Assembly: GCA_023404345.1 (NCBI GenBank)
Contig: JAEYCB010000025.1
Span: 1 to 64,000 of the forward strand
Origin: Bacillota bacterium
GTDB lineage: Bacteria > Bacillota > Clostridia > Christensenellales > Aristaeellaceae
DNA: 64,000 nucleotides
Reading direction: 5' to 3'
Shown: piece by piece, positions 26,179-35,250 of the stretch
Layout: the number at the start of each line of letters is the position of its first letter
Position numbering within the stretch: position 1 is the first letter of the stretch
Notes under the pieces: model-generated
What the model was told of the DNA's origin: nothing
Seen by the model: the letters and a program-made list of their open reading frames with translations, nothing else
Databases searched by the model: none
Position numbers and translations under genes: made by a program

Positions 26179-28569
26179 TTAGGCTCTTACCGCAGCACCG
26201 TGCTTCTCAGCGCAGACGCTCGCCACCTTGTCCATAGCGGTCTGTACTTCTTCGTCGGTAAGGGTATGGTCAGGCGCGCGGAAGGTTAGCGAGAAAGCCA
26301 CACTCTTTTTGCCCACGCCCACCTGTGCGCCACGGTATACATCGAACATTTCCATGCTTTCCAGCAGCTTTCCAGCAGCCTTTCGCATATCGTTCATCAG
26401 CGGTCCCACCGCTATGCTCTCGTCCATAACCAGCGCCAGGTCGCGCTGCACAGCGGGGAAACGCGGCAACGGCTTCATTTCACCCATGGGCTTAGCGTAG
26501 GTTAACAAAGTTTGCAGATTGATTTCTGCCATCACAGCACGCTTGGGCATATCGAAGCGTTCGCGCACATCGGGGTGAACTTCACCCACAGTGGCAAAAA
26601 TCACACCGCCTCGTACCAGACGCGCACAGCGGCCTGGATGGTAGTACGCATCGCCGCCGGCTTCCACTTCGCAGGCGATGCCGCACGCGCGCAAAATGGC
26701 CTCCACCGCGCCACGCACAGTAAAGAAGTCCTCGTCGGGACCATAGGCACCCAAGCACAGGGTCTGCGTTTCGGTGGGCAGCCCCTCACCCATACGGGTA
26801 TGGTGATCGAACACTGCCGCCATTTCATACAGGCGGGCAGCCTGCGTGGAGTGGTTCATGTTGAAAGCCAGCGTGCGCAGCATGCCACAGGCCAGTGTAG
26901 GCCGCATCACAGCCGCATCTTCGCCCAGAGGATTGAGAATAGGCATGGGTTCATTGCGAAGATCGTCCTCCGGCAGGCCCAGCTTCTGAATCTCCTTGAT
27001 GCCGGTAAAGCTGAAATTCATGATTTCCAGATAACCCATACCGGTAAGCAGGCGCGCCGCACGGTCCTTGAGAGCCTTCATGGGGCTGACGCCACCCTGG
27101 GTGGTCTGGCCGCTGAGCGGCGTGGCAGGAATGTGATGGTAGCCATAGATACGCAGGCATTCCTCGCACACATCGGCTTCACCATCCAGATCTTCGCGGA
27201 ATGTCGGCACGGTTACAGTGAGGGTATCGTCATCAAGGTCGCACCCAAAGTGCAGTTTGCGCAGAATGCGCACCATGTCATCGGCAGGAATGTCAACACC
27301 GGCGCGTTCCTGAATGTTTTTCACGCTGGCGGTAATCACCTGCGCGGGCCGCGGGTTGGGATAGAGGTCGATCACGCCCGAAACCACATCGCCTGCGTCC
27401 AGAAGATTTACCAGCATGCAGGCACGGTCCAGCGCCTCCATCACGGTGCCAGGGGCCACGCCACGCTCAAAACGGCCACTGCTCTCCGTGCGCATGCCCA
27501 GGGCACGGCTGGTCAGACGAATGGCAGTGCGGTCAAACGCCGCGCACTCGAACATTACGTCCGTGGTGCCCTCGGTGATTTCGCTTTCTTCACCGCCCAT
27601 GATGCCAGCCAGGCCCGTGGCACGCTCCTCGTCGCAAATTACCAGGTCGTCGGTGCGCAGAGCACGCTCGTTGCCATCCAGCGTGGTCAACATCTCGCCC
27701 GGATGGGCACGGCGCACCACGATCTGCCGCCCACGCACCTTGCTCAGGTCAAAGGCATGCATGGGGTGGCCATATTCCAGCATGATGTAGTTAGTAATAT
27801 CCACAATGTTGTTGATGGCACGAAGGCCCGCACCATGCAAATATTTGCGCAGCCACAGCGGCGAAGGCGCAATGCGCACGTTTTTGATCACGCGCGCGGC
27901 GTAGCGCGGGCACAGGTCCGGGGCCTCCACGCGCACCTTCACCTCGTCATGGATATCCCCGCCCGCTTCGGTCACGGTGATTTCGGGGGCATGGAACTCG
28001 GTATCCAGCGACGCCGCCGTCTCGCGCGCGATGCCGATGGCGCACAGGCAGTCCGGACGGTTGGCCAGGATTTCAAAGTCCACCGCCGTGTCGTCGATGC
28101 CCAAAATGGGCTTCACATCTGCGCCCAGGGGATAATCCTCCTGGAATACCAGAATGCCTTTCTCCTCGATATTGGGATAGAGCTCGGTGGGCACATGAAG
28201 CTCCTCGCCTGAGCAGATCATGCCTTCGGAAACCATGCCGCGCAGCTTGCCCTTTTTAATCTTCACGCCGCCGGGCAGGTGCGCGCCATCCAGCGCCACG
28301 GGCACCAGCTGGCCTGCCGCCACGTTGGGCGCGCCGCACACAATGTGCAGAATTTCCGGGCCGCCCACATCCACTGTGCATTCATGCAGATGCGTGCCCT
28401 CTACATCCTTGCAGGTGAGCACACGTCCCACCACCACTTTGTCTATGCCGCCGCTGATGTCCTCAGTGCCCTCCACGGCAGTACCGGTCATAATCATGCG
28501 CTGTGTATATTCCTCCGGAGTGACGGGAATGTCCACATACTGCCGGAGCATGTTCATCGCCAGTTTCAA
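26179..28569 (-). CDS. pheT: Phenylalanyl-tRNA synthetase beta subunit
   Basis: This 796-residue beta subunit pairs with PheS to form the alpha2-beta2 enzyme that charges tRNA-Phe. The N-terminal tRNA-binding (EMAP-like) domain is at about 40-150, followed by the B3/4 editing domain, the B5 domain, the catalytic-like core and a C-terminal anticodon-binding FDX-ACB domain (LPRFPAVQRDLALVMDE onward). The length matches Bacillota homologues. It follows pheS by 49 bases on the same strand and shares its T-box control. Confidence 0.97.
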   Translation of the reverse strand: MKLAMNMLRQYVDIPVTPEEYTQRMIMTGTAVEGTEDISGGIDKVVVGRVLTCKDVEGTHLHECTVDVGGPEILHIVCGAPNVAAGQLVPVALDGAHLPGGVKIKKGKLRGMVSEGMICSGEELHVPTELYPNIEEKGILVFQEDYPLGADVKPILGIDDTAVDFEILANRPDCLCAIGIARETAASLDTEFHAPEITVTEAGGDIHDEVKVRVEAPDLCPRYAARVIKNVRIAPSPLWLRKYLHGAGLRAINNIVDITNYIMLEYGHPMHAFDLSKVRGRQIVVRRAHPGEMLTTLDGNERALRTDDLVICDEERATGLAGIMGGEESEITEGTTDVMFECAAFDRTAIRLTSRALGMRTESSGRFERGVAPGTVMEALDRACMLVNLLDAGDVVSGVIDLYPNPRPAQVITASVKNIQERAGVDIPADDMVRILRKLHFGCDLDDDTLTVTVPTFREDLDGEADVCEECLRIYGYHHIPATPLSGQTTQGGVSPMKALKDRAARLLTGMGYLEIMNFSFTGIKEIQKLGLPEDDLRNEPMPILNPLGEDAAVMRPTLACGMLRTLAFNMNHSTQAARLYEMAAVFDHHTRMGEGLPTETQTLCLGAYGPDEDFFTVRGAVEAILRACGIACEVEAGGDAYYHPGRCARLVRGGVIFATVGEVHPDVRERFDMPKRAVMAEINLQTLLTYAKPMGEMKPLPRFPAVQRDLALVMDESIAVGPLMNDMRKAAGKLLESMEMFDVYRGAQVGVGKKSVAFSLTFRAPDHTLTDEEVQTAMDKVASVCAEKHGAAVRA

Positions 28570-28618
28570 CGAAAAACGCCTCCTTCACACTTGGGGCGGA
28601 ACCTGCCGCCCGCCCATC

Positions 28619-29647
28619 TTACCTGAGCTGGCTCAAAAGCCGTGCGTCGCCCTCATAGAGCAGGCGCATATCACGGATGCCGTAACGCTGCATAGCGATG
28701 CGTTCCAGTCCGATGCCAAACGCAAAGCCGCTATATCTGGACGGATCAATGCCGCACATCTCCAGCACCTTGGGATTGACCATGCCGGAGCCCAGCACCT
28801 CGATCCAGCCGGTGCCCTTGCAGATGCGGCAGCCCTTGCCATGACAGTTCACACAGGTGAGATCCACCTCGGCGCTGGGCTCGGTGAAGGGGAAGAAGCT
28901 GGGGCGGAACCGGGTGGTAATATCCGGTCCGTAGAGTTTTTTTGCAAACGCCTCCAGCGTGCCGCGCAGGTCACTCATGCGCACGTGCTCATCCACCACC
29001 AGGCCCTCCATCTGGTGGAACACCGGGCTGTGAGTGGCGTCCACCTCGTCGGAGCGGTACACGCGGCCGGGGCAGATGATACGGATAGGCGGCTTACGGG
29101 TGAGCATGGCACGCGCCTGCATGGGGCTGGTATGCGTGCGCAGCACGATGTTTTCGTCCATGTAAAAGGTATCCTGCGCATCGCGGGCGGGGTGGTTCTT
29201 GGGCAAATTCATCAGTTCAAAGTTGTAATGGTCCAGCTCCACCTCCGGGCCTTCCATCACATCAAACCCCATGCCAGTGAAGCATTCGATCAACTCGTTC
29301 ATCACAAGGGTGATGGGGTGCTCGCTACCCACCTGAGGCAGGGGTCGCGGCTCGGTTACATCGATGGTTTCAGCCTTAAGGGCCGCGGCGCGCTCAGCAG
29401 TGCGGATGCGTGCCTGGGCCTGATCCATGCGCTCGGTGAGCCACTGGCGCACCTCATTGATCTGAGCGCCCACCTTGGGCCGATCTTCAGGCGCCAGTTG
29501 TCCCATGCCCTTGAGCAGTGCGGTCAGCTCGCCCTTTTTGCCAAGCACCCTTACGCGCAGGTTTTCCAGCGCGGCGGAGCCGTCAAGGGCCTGAAGCTCC
29601 TCCTCAACCCGCCTTTTGATGTCGCTCAGCGTATCCACAACAGACAT
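28619..29647 (-). CDS. pheS: Phenylalanyl-tRNA synthetase alpha subunit
   Basis: This is the 342-residue catalytic alpha subunit. It has an N-terminal coiled coil (1-85) and a class II synthetase core with motif 2 (ICPGRVYRSDEVDATHSPVF) and motif 3 (GFAFGIGLERIAM). The ATG at 29647 follows AAGGAGG; a longer frame to 29701 runs into the T-box terminator and is not used. It heads the pheST operon. Confidence 0.97.
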   Translation of the reverse strand: MSVVDTLSDIKRRVEEELQALDGSAALENLRVRVLGKKGELTALLKGMGQLAPEDRPKVGAQINEVRQWLTERMDQAQARIRTAERAAALKAETIDVTEPRPLPQVGSEHPITLVMNELIECFTGMGFDVMEGPEVELDHYNFELMNLPKNHPARDAQDTFYMDENIVLRTHTSPMQARAMLTRKPPIRIICPGRVYRSDEVDATHSPVFHQMEGLVVDEHVRMSDLRGTLEAFAKKLYGPDITTRFRPSFFPFTEPSAEVDLTCVNCHGKGCRICKGTGWIEVLGSGMVNPKVLEMCGIDPSRYSGFAFGIGLERIAMQRYGIRDMRLLYEGDARLLSQLR

Positions 29648-29682
29648 GACAGGTTCCTCCTTATCAAAACTTCGTTTACAAC

Positions 29683-29954
29683 AGAAAAGCCTCCGCCCCA
29701 TGCGTACATGGGACGAAGGCTACTGCCGCGTTGTACCACCCAACTTTCGCACAGGCAACCCCATAAGGGCACACCGATGCGCTCTTGACCAGTAACGCGG
29801 CCTAAACGTTTCCCTCTACTTGATGCAGCGTTCAAAGGAAAAGCTCAGAAGCGAATGTCCCGCAGCCCCGGCAGGCGGCTTGCAGCCCGCGCCTTGGCGC
29901 GTGCCGCCCTCTCTGGGTCAGGGCGATGAGGCGGGCGTTGTTCTTCGTCATCGC
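29683..29954 (-). ncRNA. T-box leader of pheST
   Basis: On the minus strand the leader carries the T-box antiterminator sequence GGGTGGTACAACGCG (complement of about 29727-29741). It is followed by a terminator stem (29688-29692 with 29717-29721, plus inner pairs) and a T-rich stretch. T-boxes bind uncharged tRNA and allow read-through when the amino acid is short. Here it must sense tRNA-Phe, given pheST. The specifier codon should be TTC, but I could not place Stem I with certainty. Confidence 0.88.
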
Positions 29955-29960
29955 AAGGGC

Positions 29961-29989
29961 ATTATAGCACGGGTTTTGTCGTTTGGCAA
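29961..29989 (-). promoter_or_regulatory. Promoter of the T-box/pheST transcript
   Basis: On the minus strand TTGCCA (29984-29989) and TATAAT (29961-29966) are 17 bases apart, placing the transcript start at about 29954, right at the start of the T-box leader. Confidence 0.8.
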
Positions 29990-29995
29990 GCGGGC

Positions 29996-30307
29996 TTAGT
30001 CCATCCCCTCCATGCCCTCGATGCCCCGGTCTGAACGCAGCTGACGCATGTCAGAGCGCGATGCTTCAGCCGCAGGCGAGGCCATAGTGGGCGCTGCCTT
30101 TTTGTCTGCCTCATGTAAAAAGGCATCCTGCGCCATGCAGCGCGCAACGCACTGCCGCGCCATGGCCGTCAGGCTCAAGCCGCGGGCCTGAGCATAGGCC
30201 TGCCAGTGCAGGCGATCCTCAGAAGTTAACTCAATATTGACCTGTGCGCGGCCATTTTTGGCTCGATATCGGCTGGCTGCCTGTTTCTGGGCGGGAGTCT
30301 GGGGCAT
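29996..30307 (-). CDS. Small conserved-looking protein, possible ribbon-helix-helix
   Basis: This 103-residue protein has the segment RAQVNIELTSEDRLHWQAYAQARGLSLTAMAR, whose strand-helix-helix look resembles Arc/MetJ-type DNA-binding proteins. The C-terminal part is low in complexity (Ala, Met, Arg, Gly). I placed the start at 30307, because the extra residues of a longer frame look non-conserved; the ribosome site (GCGAGGCG) is weak. The stop lies next to the pheST promoter. The function is unknown. Confidence 0.45.
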   Translation of the reverse strand: MPQTPAQKQAASRYRAKNGRAQVNIELTSEDRLHWQAYAQARGLSLTAMARQCVARCMAQDAFLHEADKKAAPTMASPAAEASRSDMRQLRSDRGIEGMEGMD

Positions 30308-30412
30308 GATGCATCGCCTCGCTTTCGGAATGAAGCCGGTTGTTTCACTGCTTTCTTTAGCTCCTATTGTAGCGCGGCTTGGACCTTCCGTCAAACGGGC
30401 CGGCCAAAAACT

Positions 30413-31645
30413 TTATCTCTCGTCTGCCGTTCCCGCGCCTTCCTTTTCATCCTCTTTTTGAAGCAGTCTGTGGCAGGTCGCATCCATGCCCAAAGCCCCC
30501 AGTGGCGCAGTAATGAGAATGCCCAGCACGGCCACCGACAGCACCATAGGGCCACATGCCAGCCCCATGGCCAGCGGTACCGACCCGATGGCCGCCTGTA
30601 CTGTGGCCTTGGGCAGGTAGGCAATTACGCAAAAGAGCCGCTCCCGCCGGGAAAGAGCCGTGCCCAGCAGGCAGATCCACACGCCCAGCGACCGAAAAGC
30701 CAACGCCGCAAAAATCATACCCACGGCAGCCAGACCCGCCTCCAGTGTATAACGGATATCCACGGCTGCCCCCACCAGCACAAACAAAAGCACCTCCGCC
30801 GCCAGCCATAGCTTTCCGAACTTTTCGGACAGCCGTCTGGACACAAAGGCGGTGCTCTTCCGCCTAAGCATGCAGGCCATTGTCACCACTGCCAGCAGTC
30901 CGGACAAAGGGACCGTATCCTCAACCCATGTTTCTATTGCCATCATCAGAAAGGCGAATCCCAACACAATCAGCACTTTCATGCTGTTGCGCACGCAGCG
31001 GCGGTGCGCATAGGCCGTTTCAAAAAACAAACTGAGCATCCAGCCCGTTGCAGCACCCAGCGCTACGCCCATTACGATGGATACTGGTACGCTGGCAAGA
31101 TCAGCCAGATGCGCCTGTCCACCCTGCGCCATGCCTGTAAACGTAGTAAAGAGCACAATCACATAGATATCGTCACACGAGGCACCCGCCATAATCATCT
31201 GCGGGATACTCTTGGCGGTTCCCCGGCGTTCGTCTATCAAGCGCACCATGCGCGGCACCACTACAGCGGGCGACACTGCGCCCATTACCGCACCCATGAC
31301 GGCTGCTTCCAGCCATGTGACATCCAGAAGCACCGGCGCAATGAACACAAAGGCCAGAATCTCAAATGTGGCGGGAATACAGGCCATCATTGCTGCGGGG
31401 CGCCCCACCCGTTTGAGATCTTCCAGGTTCAGTGACAGGCCCGCTTTGAGCAAAATAATCACCAGCGCCATCTGGCGCAGATCCGCAGAAGCAGCCAGGA
31501 TCAATGGGTCCAGTGCATTGAGCGCATACGGTCCCAGCAAGATGCCAGTGGCCAGCATGCCGATGATTCGCGGGCAATGCAGCCATTGACAAACGGCTGC
31601 CGCAGTCAGTCCGATCAAAAAGATAAGTGCAAGTGATGTAAGCAT
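30413..31645 (-). CDS. Cation/proton antiporter (CPA family), fluoride-riboswitch controlled
   Basis: This is a 410-residue membrane protein with about 12 hydrophobic segments and the layout of Na+/H+ (CPA, NhaP/KefB-like) exchangers. The conserved core ASCDDIYVIVLFTTF contains the paired acidic residues used in ion exchange. The ATG at 31645 follows GGGGAGGAAACC; a longer frame starts within the riboswitch terminator and is not used. The leader carries a fluoride riboswitch, and antiporters of this kind are among the gene classes known under that riboswitch. It probably helps cells cope with fluoride or acid stress. Confidence 0.85.
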   Translation of the reverse strand: MLTSLALIFLIGLTAAAVCQWLHCPRIIGMLATGILLGPYALNALDPLILAASADLRQMALVIILLKAGLSLNLEDLKRVGRPAAMMACIPATFEILAFVFIAPVLLDVTWLEAAVMGAVMGAVSPAVVVPRMVRLIDERRGTAKSIPQMIMAGASCDDIYVIVLFTTFTGMAQGGQAHLADLASVPVSIVMGVALGAATGWMLSLFFETAYAHRRCVRNSMKVLIVLGFAFLMMAIETWVEDTVPLSGLLAVVTMACMLRRKSTAFVSRRLSEKFGKLWLAAEVLLFVLVGAAVDIRYTLEAGLAAVGMIFAALAFRSLGVWICLLGTALSRRERLFCVIAYLPKATVQAAIGSVPLAMGLACGPMVLSVAVLGILITAPLGALGMDATCHRLLQKEDEKEGAGTADER

Positions 31646-31665
31646 GGTTTCCTCCCCTGCGGACG

Positions 31666-31762
31666 CAAAAAAGCTGATGGCTTCTGCGATCCGTTCATCG
31701 TCAGAAGTCATCAGCTTGAAAAAGCGGTTTGGGTCACCCCTGGGAGAACTTCATTCCCTGCG
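31666..31762 (-). ncRNA. Fluoride (crcB-motif) riboswitch with terminator
   Basis: The minus-strand leader contains GGGAATGAAGTTCTCCC, then CCCAAACCGC, then GCTGATGACTTCTGA, in the order and spacing of the crcB/fluoride aptamer (about 31701-31760). The last block also forms the left arm of a terminator whose right arm (CAGAAGCCATCAGC) ends in TTTTTT (about 31667-31672). Fluoride binding would keep the aptamer folded and let transcription continue into the antiporter. Confidence 0.85.
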
Positions 31763-31765
31763 GTC

Positions 31766-31795
31766 ATCATAGCAGATGGTTGCGGGAACTGTCAA
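31766..31795 (-). promoter_or_regulatory. Promoter of the fluoride riboswitch transcript
   Basis: On the minus strand TTGACA (31790-31795) and TATGAT (31766-31771) have an 18-base spacer. It lies after the purB stop and directly before the aptamer. Confidence 0.85.
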
Positions 31796-31818
31796 CCCGT
31801 TTTTCAGAAAATCGCTGG

Positions 31819-33255
31819 TTACACACTCAACTCCTGCTTCTCGCCAAGTAACGAGCGGTTTTCCTCCAGCACAGGCCGGATGACATCCCGCAAAAATTCC
31901 TCCACCTGCTCCGCACTGCGGCCCGTGAAATTGGCGGGTTCCAAAATGGACTCAATCTCCTCCCGGGTAACCATAAAGGCCGGGTCGGCGGCGATTCGGT
32001 CAATCAAATCGTTTTTGCCGCCCTCTTCCTTGACCACGCGGGCCGCGGCCTGGCTGTGTACGCGCAGCTTCTCATGCAGCTGCTGGCGGTCGCCACCGCG
32101 CTTGACAGCGTCCATCATGATGTTTTCGGTCGCCATGAAGGGCAGCTCGTTCATCACGCGCGCACGCACAACCTTTTCGTATACCACCAGCCCATCGCAC
32201 ACGTTCATCATAATATTGAGGATAGCGTCCACGCCCAAGAATGCTTCACTTACAGCGATGCGGCGATTGGCACTGTCATCCAGCGTGCGCTCAAACCACT
32301 GGGTAGCAGCAGTGACAGCGGCGTTAAGCGTATCCACCATCACATAACGGCTTAGCGACGTAATGCGCTCGCAGCGCATGGGGTTCCGCTTATAAGGCAT
32401 GGCGGAGGAACCAATCTGGCTGGCCTCGAAGGGCTCCTCCATCTCCTTGAAGTTTTGCAGAAGGCGCATGTCATAGCTGAACTTGCTGGCAGACTGCGCA
32501 ATGCCGGAAAGCGTACTTACCACCATATAGTCCATCTTGCGGCTATAGGTCTGCCCGCTGACGGGGACCACGCGTGAGAAGCCCATTTCAGTGGCGATGT
32601 CTTGTTCGATCTGGCGGATCTTTTGGCTGTCGCCGCCCAAAAGTTCCACAAAACTGGCCTGCGTACCCGTGGTACCCTTGCTGCCCAGCAGGGCCAAAGT
32701 GGCGATGCGGTGCTCTATCTCCTCAAAATCCATATACAGTTCGTTCAGCCATAGGGTGGCGCGCTTGCCCACGGTGGTCAGCTGCGCGGGCTGTAAATGC
32801 GTATAGGCCAAGGCGGGCAGTGCCTTGTACTTTTCTGCAAAATGCGAAAGCAGATCCATCACGTTGAGTACCTTGCGGCGCACAATTTCCAGGCCCTGCT
32901 TCATGATAATCACGTCGGTATTGTCACCCACGTAGCAGCTGGTGGCGCCCAAGTGGATGATGCCCCTCGCCTTGGGGCACTGCAGGCCATAGGCATAGAC
33001 ATGACTCATTACATCATGGCGGCATTCACGTTCGCGGCGCTGAGCGTCGTCATAATTGATATCGTCCTTATGGGCTTCCAGCTCAGCGATCTGCTCATCG
33101 GTGATGGGCAGGCCCTGCTTCTGCTCAGCACGCGCCAGGGCAATCCACAGCCGGCGCCAGGTACGGAACTTGTTGTCCTCGGAAAAGACAAACTGCATCT
33201 CCGGGCTTGCATACCGGGTGGAAAAGGGGCTGATATACCGGGAATGATCGGACAT
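31819..33255 (-). CDS. purB: Adenylosuccinate lyase
   Basis: This 478-residue lyase makes AMP from adenylosuccinate and AICAR from SAICAR. The fumarase/aspartase superfamily signature GSSAMPYKRNP lies in the middle, and HLGATSCYVGDN in the N-terminal part. The ATG at 33255 follows GGAGGGC; a longer frame to 33330 is not used. It is divergent from purR across a PurBox, so its expression is likely under PurR control. Confidence 0.96.
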   Translation of the reverse strand: MSDHSRYISPFSTRYASPEMQFVFSEDNKFRTWRRLWIALARAEQKQGLPITDEQIAELEAHKDDINYDDAQRRERECRHDVMSHVYAYGLQCPKARGIIHLGATSCYVGDNTDVIIMKQGLEIVRRKVLNVMDLLSHFAEKYKALPALAYTHLQPAQLTTVGKRATLWLNELYMDFEEIEHRIATLALLGSKGTTGTQASFVELLGGDSQKIRQIEQDIATEMGFSRVVPVSGQTYSRKMDYMVVSTLSGIAQSASKFSYDMRLLQNFKEMEEPFEASQIGSSAMPYKRNPMRCERITSLSRYVMVDTLNAAVTAATQWFERTLDDSANRRIAVSEAFLGVDAILNIMMNVCDGLVVYEKVVRARVMNELPFMATENIMMDAVKRGGDRQQLHEKLRVHSQAAARVVKEEGGKNDLIDRIAADPAFMVTREEIESILEPANFTGRSAEQVEEFLRDVIRPVLEENRSLLGEKQELSV

Positions 33256-33297
33256 GGGGTGCCCTCCTACGTCTGCAAAAATAGGATATCCAAAACA

Positions 33298-33326
33298 ATT
33301 ATACCACCAACCGCCCTCTTTCGCAA
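33298..33326 (-). promoter_or_regulatory. purB promoter
   Basis: On the minus strand TTGCGA (33321-33326) and TATAAT (33298-33303) have a 17-base spacer, with the PurBox just upstream of the -35. Confidence 0.75.
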
Positions 33327-33343
33327 ACATCGTGAAAAATTTC

Positions 33344-33353
33344 CGAACGTTCG
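33344..33353. promoter_or_regulatory. PurBox (PurR operator)
   Basis: The perfect palindrome CGAACGTTCG, in the longer context TTTCCGAACGTTCGTA, matches the PurBox core recognised by the Bacillus-type PurR. It lies between the purB and purR promoters, fitting control of both by PurR and PRPP. Confidence 0.85.
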
Positions 33354-33366
33354 TAGCAAAAAGTGC

Positions 33367-33395
33367 TGGAAATATTCAGTATTGTGTGCTATACT
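33367..33395 (+). promoter_or_regulatory. purR promoter
   Basis: TGGAAA (33367-33372) and TATACT (33390-33395) have a 17-base spacer. The PurBox lies about 14 bases upstream of the -35. Confidence 0.65.
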
Positions 33396-33433
33396 GTGCT
33401 GGATATTTCACCCTGGATGCAAGGAGGAAGCCC

Positions 33434-34249
33434 GTGGAACGCATCAAGCGCAATGAAAGAATGGCGGCGCTGACCAAACTGCTCACCGCATCGCCCAACC
33501 GCATTTTCACTCTATCGTATTTCTGCGAAATGTTCGGAGCTGCAAAGTCTACCCTGAGCGAGGATATCGACCTGCTGCGCAGCGTGTTTGATACCTTTGG
33601 TCTGGGCCGACTGGACACAGTGACGGGCGCAGCCGGCGGCGTGCGTTACCGCCCTGTGATGAAAAGCCAGGATGCACGAGAATTCCTGGGCGAATTGTGC
33701 GGCGAGCTGTGCACGCCTTCGCGTCTGTTGCCCGGCGGTTTTCTCTACCTGGGCGACATTTTGAGCATGCCGGAAATTGTACGCAAGATGGGCGTCATCA
33801 TTGCAGGCGAATTTTATGACGCCGCGCCCGACTTTGTGCTTACTATGGAAACCAAGGGCATTCCCGCCGCGCTCATGGCTGCGCAGGCTCTGGGAGTACC
33901 GCTGGTAATTGCCCGGCGGTCCAGTAAGGTCTATGAAGGCTCGGCCGTAAACATCAACTACGTGAGCGGCTCCTCAGCCCATATAGAGACCATGAGCCTG
34001 AGCCGCCGCGCTGTGCGGGAGGGGCAGCGCGCCCTTATTGTGGACGATTTTCTCAAAGCTGGCGGCACCGCCCGTGGCATGATCGACCTCATGGGCGAAT
34101 TCAATGTGGAAGTGGTGGGCACGGCATTTGTCATGTCCAAGGCTCATCCCGCCAGCAAACTCATTCAGGGCGAGCGCGCGCTCATGATAATGGAACTGGA
34201 AGGCGACGATCCTTCCACGTTGGCTATCCGTCCGGCAGATTGGGTGTAG
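33434..34249 (+). CDS. purR: Purine operon repressor PurR
   Basis: This 271-residue repressor has a winged-helix N-terminus (1-75, with TLSEDIDLLRSVFDT) and a phosphoribosyltransferase-type domain that binds PRPP through LIVDDFLKAGGTARG. It matches the Bacillus PurR layout and length. The start is GTG at 33434 behind AAGGAGG. The gene ends in TAG, showing that TAG is a true stop in this genome. Confidence 0.94.
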   Translation: MERIKRNERMAALTKLLTASPNRIFTLSYFCEMFGAAKSTLSEDIDLLRSVFDTFGLGRLDTVTGAAGGVRYRPVMKSQDAREFLGELCGELCTPSRLLPGGFLYLGDILSMPEIVRKMGVIIAGEFYDAAPDFVLTMETKGIPAALMAAQALGVPLVIARRSSKVYEGSAVNINYVSGSSAHIETMSLSRRAVREGQRALIVDDFLKAGGTARGMIDLMGEFNVEVVGTAFVMSKAHPASKLIQGERALMIMELEGDDPSTLAIRPADWV

Positions 34250-34335
34250 AACCAACTAGGGAAGCGCAAAAACCAGCCTGACGGAAAGAATCCGCATCAA
34301 TGCAAATGCGGCGGATCATATAGGCGAAAAAATGC

Positions 34336-34382
34336 AAGGAAAAAGGGGGGTGAGAAGGCATATCCTCCACCCCTTTTTCCTT
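34336..34382. terminator. Bidirectional terminator after purR
   Basis: A perfect 13-bp outer stem (34336-34348 with 34370-34382) includes an A-run before and a T-run in the right arm. It can stop transcripts from both sides. Confidence 0.75.
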
Positions 34383-34580
34383 ATCAGCATCAGAAGCTTT
34401 AAGCAACATCATTAGGTGCCGACAGAATTCCCACGTTTTTTGGGGCCTATCGTTTTACAAAACCCAACGCTGAGGCATGCATTCCCTCATATTTTCCCCT
34501 TGCCGAAAAATCAGAAAAGAGGTAAGATAGCAGGGCATTTTGCGGCCAAAAAGCCGCTTCAACAGGAGGCTCGGTATCCC

Positions 34581-35135
34581 ATGCATCTTGGGCAATTTAT
34601 CCAGAAACCCACCTTTGGCATGCGCAATATCAAAACCGCATTGACCGCCGCATTTTGTGCGATGGTCTATTCTTTTCTTGGCCGCAGTCCCGCTTTTGCC
34701 TGCATCGGCGTAGTGTTTGCCTTGGGTTCCGATATGGGTGAGGCCTACCGCAACGGTGGAAACCGCCTGTATGGTACGCTGATTGGCGGCCTACTGGGCA
34801 TTGTGCTTTTCCGTATCTATCAGATCTTTGTGCCGGATGGACACCACACCCCTCTGCTGGCCTTGTTTACCTTTCTGGGAACAATTCTGCTGATCGGTCT
34901 GTGCCAGGCTTTCTGGGTGGGAGGTGTGCAGCCCGGCGGCGTGGTACTGTGCATACTTCTGTTCAACACGCCGGTGGACAGCTATGTATCCTACGCGCTC
35001 AATCGTATCTTTGATACTGCCGTGGGCGTTGTGCTTGGATTGGCCGTCTGCTGGGTATTTCCCCGTGACTGGCGTTTGATCTGGCGTGAGCGGCTAGCCA
35101 GACTCAAGGCAGGGAAAGCCAATACAGCAGAGTGA
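34581..35135 (+). CDS. Aromatic acid exporter-like (FUSC family) membrane protein
   Basis: This is a 184-residue protein with about five membrane segments and a short basic tail, typical of the small aromatic-acid-exporter/FUSC group of Bacillota. The conserved opening MRNIKTALTAAFCAM and the segment RIFDTAVGVVLGLAVCWV are present. The ATG at 34581 follows AGGAGG. Substrate and role are unknown. It is a single gene. Confidence 0.75.
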   Translation: MHLGQFIQKPTFGMRNIKTALTAAFCAMVYSFLGRSPAFACIGVVFALGSDMGEAYRNGGNRLYGTLIGGLLGIVLFRIYQIFVPDGHHTPLLALFTFLGTILLIGLCQAFWVGGVQPGGVVLCILLFNTPVDSYVSYALNRIFDTAVGVVLGLAVCWVFPRDWRLIWRERLARLKAGKANTAE

Positions 35136-35184
35136 GAAACGAAACCCCGCGGGTATGTTTCCCCGCCTGCGCCGCAAAAGAGCT

Positions 35185-35210
35185 GAAAGGCCGCCGAATG
35201 GCGGCCTTTC
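35185..35210 (-). terminator. Terminator between convergent genes
   Basis: A perfect 11-bp stem (35185-35195 with 35200-35210) with a 4-base loop. On the minus strand it is followed by AGCTCTTTT, so it mainly ends the pth-mfd transcript. Confidence 0.75.
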
Positions 35211-35250
35211 CAACGTTCCGAGCAGCTTTCCCCAAAAGGAAAACGTTTAC

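Noticed and set aside
26512..28212. 566-codon + strand frame opposite pheT
   Set aside because: A by-product of codon bias on the opposite strand. pheT is certain, and the + frame shows no known fold or start site.
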